Origin: an uncultured Allobaculum sp.
Lineage (GTDB): Bacteria; Bacillota_I; Bacilli_A; Erysipelotrichales; Erysipelotrichaceae
Assembly: GCA_910579655.1 (NCBI GenBank)
Contig: CAJTVE010000002.1
Span: 34,452 to 98,451 of the forward strand
Reading direction: 5' to 3'
DNA: 64,000 nt
Made by a program: the position numbers and the translations under genes. The stretch's first letter is position 1. Every line of letters starts with the position of its first letter. Below are positions 53,046-62,290 of this stretch, in pieces. The notes beneath the pieces were generated by a model. That model saw only the letters and a list, made by a program, of their open reading frames with translations. It made no database searches and was not told where the DNA came from.

Positions 53046-54383
53046 ATGGACGACAATCAGGCGCGCTACACTGCTCTTTTATTGAAAACAAACCGCAGAC
53101 AGAAAGGATGGTCACAGGAATCGGTCTGTAAAGGGATCTGCGCCGTTTCGTACTACTCCAAAATTGAATCGGGAAATGTCATCCCGGCAATTTCAATTCT
53201 ACAAGACCTGGCTAAAGCACTGGAAATGGAACTTCCAGAATTTCAAACCGAAGAAATCAATGATCATGAATTTCTCAAGCCGTCTGAAAATAGACGAACA
53301 AAGCAGAAAGCAGAAAAAACCGACACTAGACAAGAAACAGCCTCCCCAACAACCAGCTCGCTCAGTCCGCGGGAAATGGCTGTCCTGTGGCAGCGGTTGC
53401 GCAGCGGCCATATTGACGAGGTCCAAAAGCAGTTCTCAGAAAAGCTGGTTCCTGGCTTTTTCCATGGCTCCTCTCGAACTCTTCCAGATCCCAATCTGTT
53501 TGATTCCAGTCATCCCTGTTCTTTAGATGTCCTTTTATTCATGGGGCTGTTTCAGCTGTTCGATCTGTTTTCAGTCTTTGATCCGGAGGAGTTGAATCCG
53601 TGTCTGAATAATGAGCAAAAAGCCATCTGTTCCCTGATTGCCAAAGATTTTGACCGGGCAACGTTTTATTGCCAGGAAGGATGGGTCCAGCTGATTGCTG
53701 CTTTTGGGCTTTATCAGAGCAGACAATCCGATTATCAGGTTCTCATACGACTGGAAAAAGCTTACACCCAGGCTGCCAAAGAAGGATATCCATATCTGAT
53801 GGCTACAATCAGTCACATTATGGGAATTGTCTGTGCCAACGTGCAAGATCATCCCGCAGCAAAGGAATATTTCCATCGTGCATTTCGATTATTTATTGAA
53901 CTGGATGACGAGGACTCACTCGACCAGCTGCGCTACAATCTGGGCTGTCTGGCACTGGAAGAAGGAAACAGTGAACAGGCTCTTGCTCTGCTTGAGCAGG
54001 TAAAACATCCTTCCGTCATGGACCTGCATAAGCAGATGATCTGTCTGGAGTGGCTCAATCGTAAAGAAGAAGCCTTGCAGAAAATAGATCTGTATAAGCA
54101 GGCAGATTATGTTGGATGGAATCCAAAATTGATTGATCAGATCTTTGAGCTGTCTAAAATCCGTCTGAGTCAGGAAGACTGGGTTCATCAGCCAGCTTAT
54201 GGAAAACTGCTGCTGGATGTCTATCAGGAACTGGCCCAGACAGACACCCATAAAGGTTTTGCCCAATTTCACCTGCCATGGGTCATTCAGTATCTCAAAG
54301 CAAACCGTCAGTATGCAAAGGCAGCAGCAATTCTGGAAAATTTTCCTGGAAAGCCGCAGTTTATCCTGCCTGAGGCCAGCTAA
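53046..54383 (+). CDS. XRE-family HTH regulator with TPR-like C-terminal domain
   Basis: 445 aa. The N-terminal HTH (about 8-62) has LLKTNRRQKGWSQESVCKGI and SYYSKIESGNVIPAISILQ. After a charged linker the rest is helical with TPR-like repeats (GIVCANVQDHPAAKEYFHRA, LGCLALEEGNSEQALALLEQ), the architecture of Rgg/PlcR/RRNPP-type and related regulators that often sense small peptides. No peptide pheromone gene was recognised nearby. It sits between two transporter genes, one divergent and one downstream (40-nt gap to the alternative start, 64 nt to the chosen one), and is a likely regulator of both. Confidence 0.85.
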   Translation: MDDNQARYTALLLKTNRRQKGWSQESVCKGICAVSYYSKIESGNVIPAISILQDLAKALEMELPEFQTEEINDHEFLKPSENRRTKQKAEKTDTRQETASPTTSSLSPREMAVLWQRLRSGHIDEVQKQFSEKLVPGFFHGSSRTLPDPNLFDSSHPCSLDVLLFMGLFQLFDLFSVFDPEELNPCLNNEQKAICSLIAKDFDRATFYCQEGWVQLIAAFGLYQSRQSDYQVLIRLEKAYTQAAKEGYPYLMATISHIMGIVCANVQDHPAAKEYFHRAFRLFIELDDEDSLDQLRYNLGCLALEEGNSEQALALLEQVKHPSVMDLHKQMICLEWLNRKEEALQKIDLYKQADYVGWNPKLIDQIFELSKIRLSQEDWVHQPAYGKLLLDVYQELAQTDTHKGFAQFHLPWVIQYLKANRQYAKAAAILENFPGKPQFILPEAS

Positions 54384-54447
54384 ACAGATCATTTTTTCCC
54401 AATAAGAACAGATAGCCTTCTTTTTGCTTCCGTTTTACGATTGTTTC

Positions 54448-55734
54448 ATGAAAAACGTAAGCAAATTAAATCACTTCAAGCAGACTTCACAACAGACACG
54501 TGAGGTCTGGAACCGAAACTTTACCTTATTGATGAGTTCAACCATTCTTGGCAGCATCGGCGCCATTGCAGGCATTTACGCTCTTTCCTTTGTCGTCTAC
54601 GAACAGACACAGTCCGTCTTTGCTTCAGCGCTCTCGCTGGCCATCCGGTTGATCCCTTCTCTGTTTTTGCCATTGATCGCCGGGCCGCTGTTTGACCGAC
54701 TGCCGCGTAAACCGGTTCTGGTTGCCGGCGACTTCTGTAATGGCCTGTTATACCTGGTCATGGGTTTCTGGATGCAGTTTCAGCCTTTTTCCTACCTTGG
54801 ATATCTGTTTTATTCCCTGCTGCTGGCCTGTTCTTCCAGCGTTGATGAACTGGCCTATGACTCGATTCTTCCGATGGTCATTACGCCAGGAAAAGAACAG
54901 AAAAGTTATGCGGCCGCCGGGATGGTCTATCCCCTGCTCAATTTGATTATGATGCCCATTGCAGCTCTGTTAATGGAGTGGATCGGAGTGCCGATGATTC
55001 TGATCAGTCAGGGATGCCTTTCTTTAGCTGCGGCATGGGTGGAAAACCATATGCGTTTAAGCCACGATCTCAAACAAAACATCAAAGAGATCACTTTCAA
55101 ATCCTGGCTGCTGGATTTGAAAAAGGCTCTTGCCTATCTCAAAAATGAACCGGGTCTGCTCGCATTTTTTATCTATGCGGCTTTCAGCAATGGCGTGGCT
55201 AACGCCTGCTCCCCGATTCTGATCGCCTTTTTCTCGTCTACGCCCGGTCTTGGTGCCTTATCCTTCTCTTTTTTCTCAGTTGCTGAAAGCATGGGCCGGC
55301 TGCTTGGCGGGGCCAGTCAGTACCTGAAAGAAATCAAGCCATCACGCCGCTACGGATTTAGTTTGATGGTCATGATCGTCTACAACCTCATGGATGGCAT
55401 TTTGCTTCTTTTGCCTTACCCATTCATGCTGGCCAATCGCTTTTGCGTTGGCACGCTGGGATCAATCTCTTTTTCCTTGCGTACTCCGGCTATCCAGAGC
55501 TATATTCCCGAATCCATGCGGGCCAGAATCAACAGTTTCCAGACGCTTCTGCTGTATGGGACCTCCTCACTTTTGATTCTGGTCTTCGGCTGGATCGGTG
55601 ATTTTCTCAGTGCGCCGAGCGTCATGATGATCGGTGCAGGACTGGGTATGACCGTTTTGTTTTTTACCTGGATTGTCCACCGTCAAAGCTGCGAAAAGAT
55701 CTTCCTGCACTTTGGAAATCTTCAAAAGAAGTAA
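54448..55734 (+). CDS. MFS transporter (DHA3-like)
   Basis: 428 aa with about 12 hydrophobic segments. IAGPLFDRLPRKPVLVAGD is the MFS motif A after TM2, and ARINSFQTLLLYGTSSLL is a typical late motif. Resembles macrolide/drug-type DHA3 transporters. The start is uncertain: ATG 54448 (MKNVSKLNHF) has no clear ribosome binding site, and a TTG 24 nt upstream is also open. Probably co-transcribed with the regulator 64 nt upstream. Substrate unknown. Confidence 0.85.
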   Translation: MKNVSKLNHFKQTSQQTREVWNRNFTLLMSSTILGSIGAIAGIYALSFVVYEQTQSVFASALSLAIRLIPSLFLPLIAGPLFDRLPRKPVLVAGDFCNGLLYLVMGFWMQFQPFSYLGYLFYSLLLACSSSVDELAYDSILPMVITPGKEQKSYAAAGMVYPLLNLIMMPIAALLMEWIGVPMILISQGCLSLAAAWVENHMRLSHDLKQNIKEITFKSWLLDLKKALAYLKNEPGLLAFFIYAAFSNGVANACSPILIAFFSSTPGLGALSFSFFSVAESMGRLLGGASQYLKEIKPSRRYGFSLMVMIVYNLMDGILLLLPYPFMLANRFCVGTLGSISFSLRTPAIQSYIPESMRARINSFQTLLLYGTSSLLILVFGWIGDFLSAPSVMMIGAGLGMTVLFFTWIVHRQSCEKIFLHFGNLQKK

Positions 55735-55819
55735 ACTACATTATTAACGTTTTTAATCTGATTTATGCCTACCCTAAGCCACACAAATTTTACTCTTTTG
55801 GCTTTTGACTGATCAAAAC

Positions 55820-55872
55820 AAAAAATCCCCCAGAGGAAGCAGGGCAACCTTTTTCCTTCGAGGGATTTTTTT
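55820..55872. terminator. Bidirectional terminator
   Basis: AAAAATCCC / GGGATTTTT base with an inner AGAGGAA / TTCCTT stem; T-runs on both strands. Shared by the converging MFS and 7-TM genes. Confidence 0.8.
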
Positions 55873-55956
55873 GCAAATTTGTCATTTTTCTTCAAAATGA
55901 GTAAATCTGATCCAGGCAGGCTATCCGATTCCAGCCGATCAGCTCGCAAAACGTCT

Positions 55957-56640
55957 TTAAACCTGGTGCTTCAGCCAGCGATTAAGAGCCCGCCAGCCCA
56001 TCCACACAATCCAGACATAAGCACAGGTCTTTGGAATCATTAACAGGCCAACAGCCGGAATTTTCTGGGCAAGCAGAACCACTGGAATATAAAAGCCAAA
56101 GCTTAAGACAATGGCAAGCCACAGCCAGTGAAACGGTGATTGTGGATTTTTTCCATCGCTCTTATAAAAGAGAACAATCATCACAATTCCCAGGATTGCA
56201 AACGGAATGTTGCGATAAATACCCCAGGAAAGCGGCTCCACTGCTGAGAACCAGTCGTTTTGCGGAAACAGGCAAAGTCCAATCCGGACAACTGCCAGAA
56301 TCCAGACCGCCCAAGTTAATCCTTGCCGCGCCTTAGTATGCGTATGGATCCGCCATACATAGTAAAGCATTACATAAAACAAAGTCATCGTAATCGAAGT
56401 AACCAGCTTGCCAAAACCTAAGGCTGCCGTATAACTTTCCATTCCTGTCGTGCAAAGCGCAAGGACACGGGGAACCAGATGAAAGGAATCTCCCGCTCCA
56501 AGAACAACGGCCATTGCTCCAAACAATGTATATTCTTTATTTCCTTTAGCTTTTCTGATCATCAAAATTCCAATGGTGATGACAAAAATCAGATAGCAGA
56601 CATCAAATAATGATTCAAAGATCGCTCGCATTCTTTCCAA
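55957..56640 (-). CDS. Seven-TM membrane protein of unknown function, TetR-controlled
   Basis: 227 aa, seven predicted hydrophobic segments covering nearly the whole chain. Not assigned to a family. Conserved-looking polar spots inside the membrane (GAGDSFHLVPR in TM2, FGKLVTSITMT in TM3) could form a ligand or ion site. AGGAGG is upstream of the ATG. A strong promoter and a perfect 15-bp palindrome lie directly in front, downstream of a TetR gene on the same strand, so this protein is probably induced when the TetR ligand is present. Confidence 0.8.
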   Translation of the reverse strand: MERMRAIFESLFDVCYLIFVITIGILMIRKAKGNKEYTLFGAMAVVLGAGDSFHLVPRVLALCTTGMESYTAALGFGKLVTSITMTLFYVMLYYVWRIHTHTKARQGLTWAVWILAVVRIGLCLFPQNDWFSAVEPLSWGIYRNIPFAILGIVMIVLFYKSDGKNPQSPFHWLWLAIVLSFGFYIPVVLLAQKIPAVGLLMIPKTCAYVWIVWMGWRALNRWLKHQV

Positions 56641-56668
56641 CCTCCTCGATCAAATCATTTATTTCAAA

Positions 56669-56683
56669 GTGAACATTGTTCAC
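56669..56683. promoter_or_regulatory. Putative TetR operator
   Basis: GTGAACA-T-TGTTCAC, a perfect 7-1-7 palindrome placed at about +1 to +15 of the promoter at 56691-56719; an extra half-site GTTGAAC follows. The classic position for a repressor. Confidence 0.7.
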
Positions 56684-56690
56684 GTTGAAC

Positions 56691-56719
56691 AGTATAGCGT
56701 ATCAGCATCGATGTCCCAA
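56691..56719 (-). promoter_or_regulatory. Promoter of the 7-TM gene
   Basis: TTGGGA (56719-56714), a 17-nt spacer and TATACT (56696-56691): 4/6 and 5/6 matches with ideal spacing. Confidence 0.65.
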
Positions 56720-56767
56720 GCAATTGCATCGAAAGTTTTGTTCTTTTCGACAGCCGGCAAAAAGCAG

Positions 56768-56798
56768 AAAAAAGCCGGACTCATTTCTGAAATCCGGC
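56768..56798 (-). terminator. Terminator overlapping the TetR 3' end
   Basis: GCCGGA / TCCGGC on minus followed by TTTTTT. The left arm lies inside the last TetR codons. Confidence 0.75.
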
Positions 56799-57368
56799 AG
56801 TATATTCAATAAAACGGAGGATGACTGACTCATCGATTGTCTTTAGAACGAATGACGAAAGAATCAGGGTAAGCAATGTTTGAGCATAATCTTCACTGCT
56901 CCAGTTTTCGTTCTGGTGCTGCTTTTGAAAGGCAGGATCCTGGTCGATCACCTGCTTCAGGGGATTTAAAAGCCAGTGCAAAGACTGTGACATCTTCTGC
57001 TCACTGACTGTAGCCTCCTCATCACCCAGATTCTGGCTGGAAGCCATCTGCGTAAGCATCTGGCCATGTAAAGACAGAAAGCCTGAGTATTGCCGATCGG
57101 CTTTATTCAAGCAGGCAAACAGCCATTCCACGCACTCACGAATGCCTGTGAAAGACCGATGCTGCCCATAGTCCTCAAAAATCTCCATCCAGACACTTTC
57201 CACTGTTGCATTCATCAATTCGGTCTTCGAGGGAAAATAATGGTAAATCGATCCGACTGCCACATTCAGCCGGGCCGCTATCTGTCGAAGATTTAAAGAC
57301 TGATTGGTAGCAATCATCTCACGGCAGACTTTCAGAATTTCTTCCTGAGAGGTGACCTGTCTGTTCAT
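56781..57368 (-). CDS. TetR-family transcriptional regulator
   Basis: 195 aa. The HTH is NLRQIAARLNVAVGSIYHYF followed by PSKTELM, the standard TetR_N pattern. The C-terminal ligand domain is divergent, so the ligand cannot be guessed. Start ATG 57368 (MNRQVTSQEE) is set to the Met shortly before the HTH; GGGGAT upstream is a weak site, and the frame is open 33 nt further. It has its own terminator; the 7-TM gene downstream carries the likely operator. Confidence 0.9.
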   Translation of the reverse strand: MNRQVTSQEEILKVCREMIATNQSLNLRQIAARLNVAVGSIYHYFPSKTELMNATVESVWMEIFEDYGQHRSFTGIRECVEWLFACLNKADRQYSGFLSLHGQMLTQMASSQNLGDEEATVSEQKMSQSLHWLLNPLKQVIDQDPAFQKQHQNENWSSEDYAQTLLTLILSSFVLKTIDESVILRFIEYTAGFQK

Positions 57369-58108
57369 CTGGATCCCCGCTTTCTGCAATCCGGTCAGCA
57401 TTCAATATTCAGATCCCGGATAGTTCGAATCATTGTACTCGCATTTTTCCACAGAACCTAACAAAATTCAAACTGATTTGTCTAACTATCAGGTCTTTAT
57501 CCTTCTCTTTTTGTCGTATAAAACCAGTCGCGCCAATGCTGAAAAGTAAGTATCGGTTTTAACCGACAAATGATTGACGATCTGCCTTTCCTGAATATAC
57601 ATATAACGGCCTAGCTACAAAGGGCGAAGCAGTTTTGTTCGTGAAGACAGACTGTTTTTTTTGCGTTGTTAGATGGATTTGTGATGGTTGCAGGTGAATT
57701 TGATCGGCTGAGGACCGCATCAGATTCGTCAAAAATGCGCTGGTCTGCAATTGGAACCAACGAAATCGCTCCTTTATGTTTTGAATACCATATTATATGA
57801 ACAAGGTTAGATGGACAAGGTTCGAGATTATAAGAATAAGGACGAACCAATAATGGGGACAGAACTGAGTCTGGAGCCACGGTATTCAATGGATAGTAGA
57901 ACTGTCTGTTTATCCATCTGTCTGACCATACCATTGATCGCCATACAATCGGTACTGGTCACGCCATAGATACTGGTAAGGGCATCGATCACGGAAGCGT
58001 TGAACATCACAATACCATATATACAGCATATACAGCAGAGTTCCGCGATGTCGACCGACGGCATCGCCCAGAATTTAGGAAAAAGCAGCAGGCAACGGAG
58101 GGATAACC
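57369..58108. other. Intergenic region upstream of the murR-like gene
   Basis: 740 bp. It contains a TCGGTT-TT-AACCGA palindrome (57553-57566), a plus-strand TTGACG-16-TATACA promoter candidate (57574-57601), an imperfect 13-bp tandem repeat around GGACAAGGTT (near 57800-57826), and on minus a 49-codon frame from TTG 57760 to 57611 with AAAGGAG 8 nt upstream and a TATAAT further up. No recognised gene. Confidence 0.4.
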
Positions 58109-59008
58109 ATGCGCAATGTAACATCAGAGCTGAGAAACTATCTGGAAACGCAGGCTACAGAAACGGAGAAGCAGATGATTCTGACGATTTTACGTCACCC
58201 TAAGCAGGCAACGGAGATGAATGTCCGAGAGCTGAGTGCTTCGGGGTACTGTTCGAGTGCGACGCTGATCCGGATCTGTCAGAAGCTGGGATTTAAAGGC
58301 TATGGAGAATTCCGGCTGGCGCTGTGTGAGGAGATCGGATATCAGAATTCAAGGCATTTTTCCAACTACGATGAAAAACAGGACAGTGTCACGATGGGTG
58401 GCGAGGTTTTAAAAGAATCGATCACCGCGCTGCGGCAGATCTGGAAGCTGATGGATTACAGGACTCTGGAGGCGGTCGTCCGTCGTCTGGAGCAGACCCC
58501 GCTGGTTCATCTGTATGGAATTGGTGCGTCGTATCTGGTGGTGGAAGACTTTATGCAAAAGCTGACCCGGATCCAGAAACCGGTGCTGCTGTTTCATGAT
58601 CTGCATCTCCAGCTGGTCGACGCAGGCAATGTACGACCTGGGGATCTTTGTCTTATTGCCTCCTATACAGGTCAGACCGAAGAGATGATTAAGGTAGCCC
58701 GGATGGTTCATGAGGCCGGTGGCGTGCTGGTGGTGATTACGCAATATTCACCCAATGAACTATCCAGACTGGCGGATTATGTCTTCTATGTGCCGCGCAT
58801 TGAAGAAGAAATCCGAGTCGGTGCCGGATCAAGCCGTATTAGCATGCTTGCCATGATCGATATCATTTACCGTCGGTTTCTTGCCAGCAACTATGAGGAA
58901 GACTATGAGCGTATTCTCAAAAGCAGCCAGACGCTGGAAAAAGCCAAGGTTGAAATGCCGGATGCGGAGTTGGATTTGGATAAAGTTCTGACCAATGATA
59001 TGGAATAG
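58109..59008 (+). CDS. RpiR/MurR-family regulator (HTH + SIS)
   Basis: 299 aa. The N-terminal RpiR HTH (about 1-77; VRELSASGYCSSATLIRICQ) is followed by a SIS sugar-phosphate-binding domain (about 115-245; HLYGIGASYLVVEDF, LIASYTGQTEEMI). In MurR the SIS domain binds MurNAc-6-phosphate. The gene is upstream of murQ, a murP-like gene and mupG on the same strand, so it most likely controls them in response to MurNAc-6-P. It ends in a strong terminator, so it is a separate transcription unit. Confidence 0.9.
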   Translation: MRNVTSELRNYLETQATETEKQMILTILRHPKQATEMNVRELSASGYCSSATLIRICQKLGFKGYGEFRLALCEEIGYQNSRHFSNYDEKQDSVTMGGEVLKESITALRQIWKLMDYRTLEAVVRRLEQTPLVHLYGIGASYLVVEDFMQKLTRIQKPVLLFHDLHLQLVDAGNVRPGDLCLIASYTGQTEEMIKVARMVHEAGGVLVVITQYSPNELSRLADYVFYVPRIEEEIRVGAGSSRISMLAMIDIIYRRFLASNYEEDYERILKSSQTLEKAKVEMPDAELDLDKVLTNDME

Positions 59009-59235
59009 ATGCTGCAGGGAAGCTTAGGGTTGTTGTTTCCTGAAATGAGTCGCTTCGGAAAACAACTTGAATGGGAGAAACTCAGATTTTGCGAAGGCGA
59101 TTTTGGAGAATGCTTCTGGCGGATTGGATTGGGAAGAGCGGATTCCATTCGGGAAGAGAGTTCCCTGGATAAATGGACAGTGGATAACAGATGATTAATG
59201 GCGGTAGACAATAGGTATAGATTATGAATGTTCTG

Positions 59236-59263
59236 GATCTGGCTTTCGGGCTGGATCTTTTTT
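59236..59263 (+). terminator. Terminator of the murR-like gene
   Basis: A 9-bp stem with G-T pairs (GATCTGGCT / GGCTGGATC) closed by TTCG, followed by TTTTTT. Confidence 0.8.
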
Positions 59264-59614
59264 CATGCCTTGCTAAGGAGAAGCCGCCGAGGTTTGGGAC
59301 AGTCTCCGGCGGGCTGACAGTCTGTGACTGTTGAATGGTTTCTGGCTGCGGTCTTTGATCCGCAATTGACCGATTCAAGAATCATTTTACAGGCAGGATT
59401 ACCATTTTATGCGAATTCCATTTCATTTCAACCATATTGAATCTGCGGATATTCATTCATGAATATAGCCAAACAGGACATTTTAACGACCATTCTAGAC
59501 ATGAAACGGCTTTCAGATTCATGAAGCGGATCCACAATCCAACACAGTCCCAAACTCTGGTGATCGTTTTTTTTGTACAGTATGCTGTGGTCACAGGGAA
59601 GGAAAAAGAAAAAC
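59264..59614. other. murQ upstream region
   Basis: No gene. Contains an ATTCATGAAT palindrome (59454-59463) and CTGTG-GT-CACAG (59585-59596) directly before the murQ ribosome binding site. Either could be a regulator site; no cre site (CcpA) was recognised. Confidence 0.4.
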
Positions 59615-60505
59615 ATGATCGATTTAACAATACTAAACACTGAAGGACGAAATCCGAACAGTGAGAATTTCTCATCAATGAGTATTGAAGAAGCAGTGAC
59701 ATTGATGAATGAAGAAGATCTGAACGCTGTCAAAGCAGTCGCCAACGCAAAAGACATGATCGTCAAGGTGATTGAGCAGAGTTCCTCTACACTGCAAAAA
59801 AATGGCCGCATCATTTACTGCGGCGCGGGCACCAGCGGAAGACTGGGGGTCTTGGATGCAGTCGAATGCCCGCCAACGTTTGGCGTGGATTATAACACGG
59901 TTGTCGGTCTGATTGCCGGAGGGGATAGCGCCTTTGTCAAAGCTAAAGAAGGTGCTGAAGATTCCAGAGAACTGGGTGAGCAGGATCTTAAGGGCATTGA
60001 TTTAACCAAAGACGATATGGTCATTGGTCTTGCGGCAAGCGGAAGAACACCCTATGTGATTGGCGCTCTGGAGTATGCTAAAAGTCTTGGCTGCGCAACC
60101 GCTGCAGTCGTCTGTTCGGCTGACAGTGCCATTTCCAAACTCTGTGAACACACAATCACACTGTTGCCCGGGGCAGAAATTCTGACTGGATCTACCCGCT
60201 TAAAAGCCGGAACAGCAACCAAGATGGTTCTCAATATGATTTCAACAATTTCGATGAAGTCAGTAGGCAAGATTTACAAGAACTACATGGTTGACGTCAA
60301 GATGACCAACGAGAAGCTTCGTGCCAGAGGTGTAAACATTATCCGTACTCTAACCGGATGCGATGAAGACAAAGCCAGGGATACTTTAGAGAAAGCAGAA
60401 AACGAAGTCAAAACGGCAGTCGTGATGGTTTCCAAAGACGTCGATGCCTTTGAAGCCCGCAAGCTTTTAAATGAAGCCAACGGTTTTATTGATCCAATTC
60501 TCTAA
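59615..60505 (+). CDS. murQ: N-acetylmuramic acid 6-phosphate etherase
   Basis: 296 aa. Cleaves the lactyl ether of MurNAc-6-P to GlcNAc-6-P and D-lactate. SIS-fold signature: IYCGAGTSGRLGVLDAVECPPTFG, with the catalytic Glu region in KEGAEDS and VIGLAASGRTPYV. Start ATG 59615 (MIDLTILNTEGRNP) matches family N-termini, with GGAAGGA upstream; the frame is open 42 nt further up. The D-lactate released is a plausible feed for the LctBCD complex in this window. Confidence 0.96.
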   Translation: MIDLTILNTEGRNPNSENFSSMSIEEAVTLMNEEDLNAVKAVANAKDMIVKVIEQSSSTLQKNGRIIYCGAGTSGRLGVLDAVECPPTFGVDYNTVVGLIAGGDSAFVKAKEGAEDSRELGEQDLKGIDLTKDDMVIGLAASGRTPYVIGALEYAKSLGCATAAVVCSADSAISKLCEHTITLLPGAEILTGSTRLKAGTATKMVLNMISTISMKSVGKIYKNYMVDVKMTNEKLRARGVNIIRTLTGCDEDKARDTLEKAENEVKTAVVMVSKDVDAFEARKLLNEANGFIDPIL

Positions 60506-60835
60506 ACCTGGTTTACGGACCGGATTTCCAGATTGAATTTCTGGAATCAATTTTGGGTCGGATGCCTGGTTCTGGTTTTGATCAGACATCGGGAGTCGCA
60601 CATCGAAGCTGAACCGAAAAATAAGAACAAAAATTATTTGAGGACAGAAATCCGGCTGAGCGGATCTGATTGATCGATTTCATCAATCGGATCGTCAATC
60701 GGTTCTGATTCAGGTCAGAACCTGATTCATTCCGAAATACCCAATTTCGGACTACATCGTTCTCTGACCTGCAAATACAACTATCAAAACGCAACAATTT
60801 AAGACCCAATCCATGGGATTGTGAAAGGAGACGCT
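60506..60835. other. murQ-murP intergenic region with several hairpins
   Basis: 330 bp with perfect short stems: TTCCAGA / TCTGGAA (near 60528-60548), GGTTCTGA / TCAGAACC (about 60704-60725), and CAATCC / GGATTG (60807-60821) next to the ribosome binding site. No T-runs strong enough for a clear terminator. Possible regulator sites or mRNA structure. Confidence 0.5.
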
Positions 60836-62290
60836 ATGAACAACAGAGAACTGGCAGTGTTCATTCTGGAAAAAGTCGGTGGAAAACAGAATGTTCAGGA
60901 TGCCGCAAACTGCATGACAAGACTGCGCATGCATGTCAATAACCCAGCTCTTGTCGGGATTGAAGAGATCAAAGAAGCACCGGAAGTTTTAAGTGTCATT
61001 ACCAATGACAACTACTTCCAGATCGTTTTAGGACCTGGCAAGGCTCAGAAAGTCACGGATGAATTCAAGGATCTGACTGGTCTGACCGGTACAGATACCG
61101 AAATTCCAGCCGATGAAAAAATGAATCTGGATGGCGACTGGAAATCCAACAAAGCAGGGGTAAAAGCCCAGCAGAAAAAGAATCCGTTTAAAGATTTTGC
61201 CAACATGATCGCAAGCATCTTTGTTCCAATGCTGCCAGCAATTATTGCAGCTGGTCTGTTCAACGGTTTCGGATCGTTGATTGGTCAGCTGATTTCGTCT
61301 GGAACAATTGCAGGTGATTTCTGGACAATGTCCCAGCTGGTATTCAACCTGATTGGTGGCTCCTTCTTGGGCTATCTGGTCATCTACACAGGTATTAATG
61401 CTGCAAAAGTGTTCGGTGCAACCCCTGCCATGGGTGGTATGATCGGCGGCATCTCGATTGGTGCCAACATTGTTACGATCTCCACGATGCTCGGACTGTA
61501 TAATGAAGAAATTCCTCTAAACTCCATTCTGACCACCGGTAAAGGCGGCGTTGTGGGTGTCATCTTAGGTGTCTGGGTTCTGTCCATCGTAGAAAAATGG
61601 ATCCGCAAACGTATGCCAGATCTGCTGGACCTGATCCTGACTCCGTTCCTATCCTTATTAATCACTGGACTTCTGATGATTTTTGCGATCATGCCGGTTG
61701 CCGGATTTGTTTCCGACTGGCTCGTTGATGGCTTGTCTCTGCTTCTGAACTCGAGCAACCCAGTGATCAGCGTGATCTCCGGTTATGTTCTGGCAGCACT
61801 GTTCTTACCGATGGTTCTGCTCGGTTTGCATCAAGGTTTGATCCCTATTTATACCATTCAGCTTGAAACCATGGGCGGTATTTCACTGTTCCCAGTTCTG
61901 GCGATGGCTGGTGCCGGTCAGGTTGGCGCTGCAATTGCGATCTGGATCAAGGCTAAGAAAGTTGGCAACCGCAAAATGGAAAAAATCATTGCCGGTGCTC
62001 TGCCTGCAGGCTTCCTGGGCGTTGGCGAACCGCTGATTTACGGTGTAACTCTTCCCTTAGGTAAACCGTTTATCACTGCTGGCCTCGGTGCCGGTTTTGG
62101 TGGGGCGTATGTCATGCTGACACACGTCATGGCCAACGCATTTGGACCATCCGGTCTAGTTGCCATTCCTCTGATGCAGGGAACAAGTGGCATGCTGAAC
62201 TTCTTCATCGGTCTGGTGATCTCCTATGTTGCTGGCTTCATCATCACCTACTTTGGTATCAAATCCTCCGCTGTTGCGGATGCAAAATAA
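60836..62290 (+). CDS. murP: PTS EIIBC component, MurNAc-specific (MurP-like)
   Basis: 484 aa. The EIIB domain (1-85) carries the phosphorylated Cys26 in AANCMTRLRM. The EIIC domain (about 110-480, ten or so hydrophobic segments) has the glucose-superfamily motif GVGEPLIYGVTLP. There is no EIIA domain, so it must borrow one, as other MurP proteins do. Placed between murQ and mupG it should import and phosphorylate MurNAc or MurNAc-GlcNAc. AAAGGAG lies before ATG 60836. Specificity is inferred from context. Confidence 0.9.
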   Translation: MNNRELAVFILEKVGGKQNVQDAANCMTRLRMHVNNPALVGIEEIKEAPEVLSVITNDNYFQIVLGPGKAQKVTDEFKDLTGLTGTDTEIPADEKMNLDGDWKSNKAGVKAQQKKNPFKDFANMIASIFVPMLPAIIAAGLFNGFGSLIGQLISSGTIAGDFWTMSQLVFNLIGGSFLGYLVIYTGINAAKVFGATPAMGGMIGGISIGANIVTISTMLGLYNEEIPLNSILTTGKGGVVGVILGVWVLSIVEKWIRKRMPDLLDLILTPFLSLLITGLLMIFAIMPVAGFVSDWLVDGLSLLLNSSNPVISVISGYVLAALFLPMVLLGLHQGLIPIYTIQLETMGGISLFPVLAMAGAGQVGAAIAIWIKAKKVGNRKMEKIIAGALPAGFLGVGEPLIYGVTLPLGKPFITAGLGAGFGGAYVMLTHVMANAFGPSGLVAIPLMQGTSGMLNFFIGLVISYVAGFIITYFGIKSSAVADAK

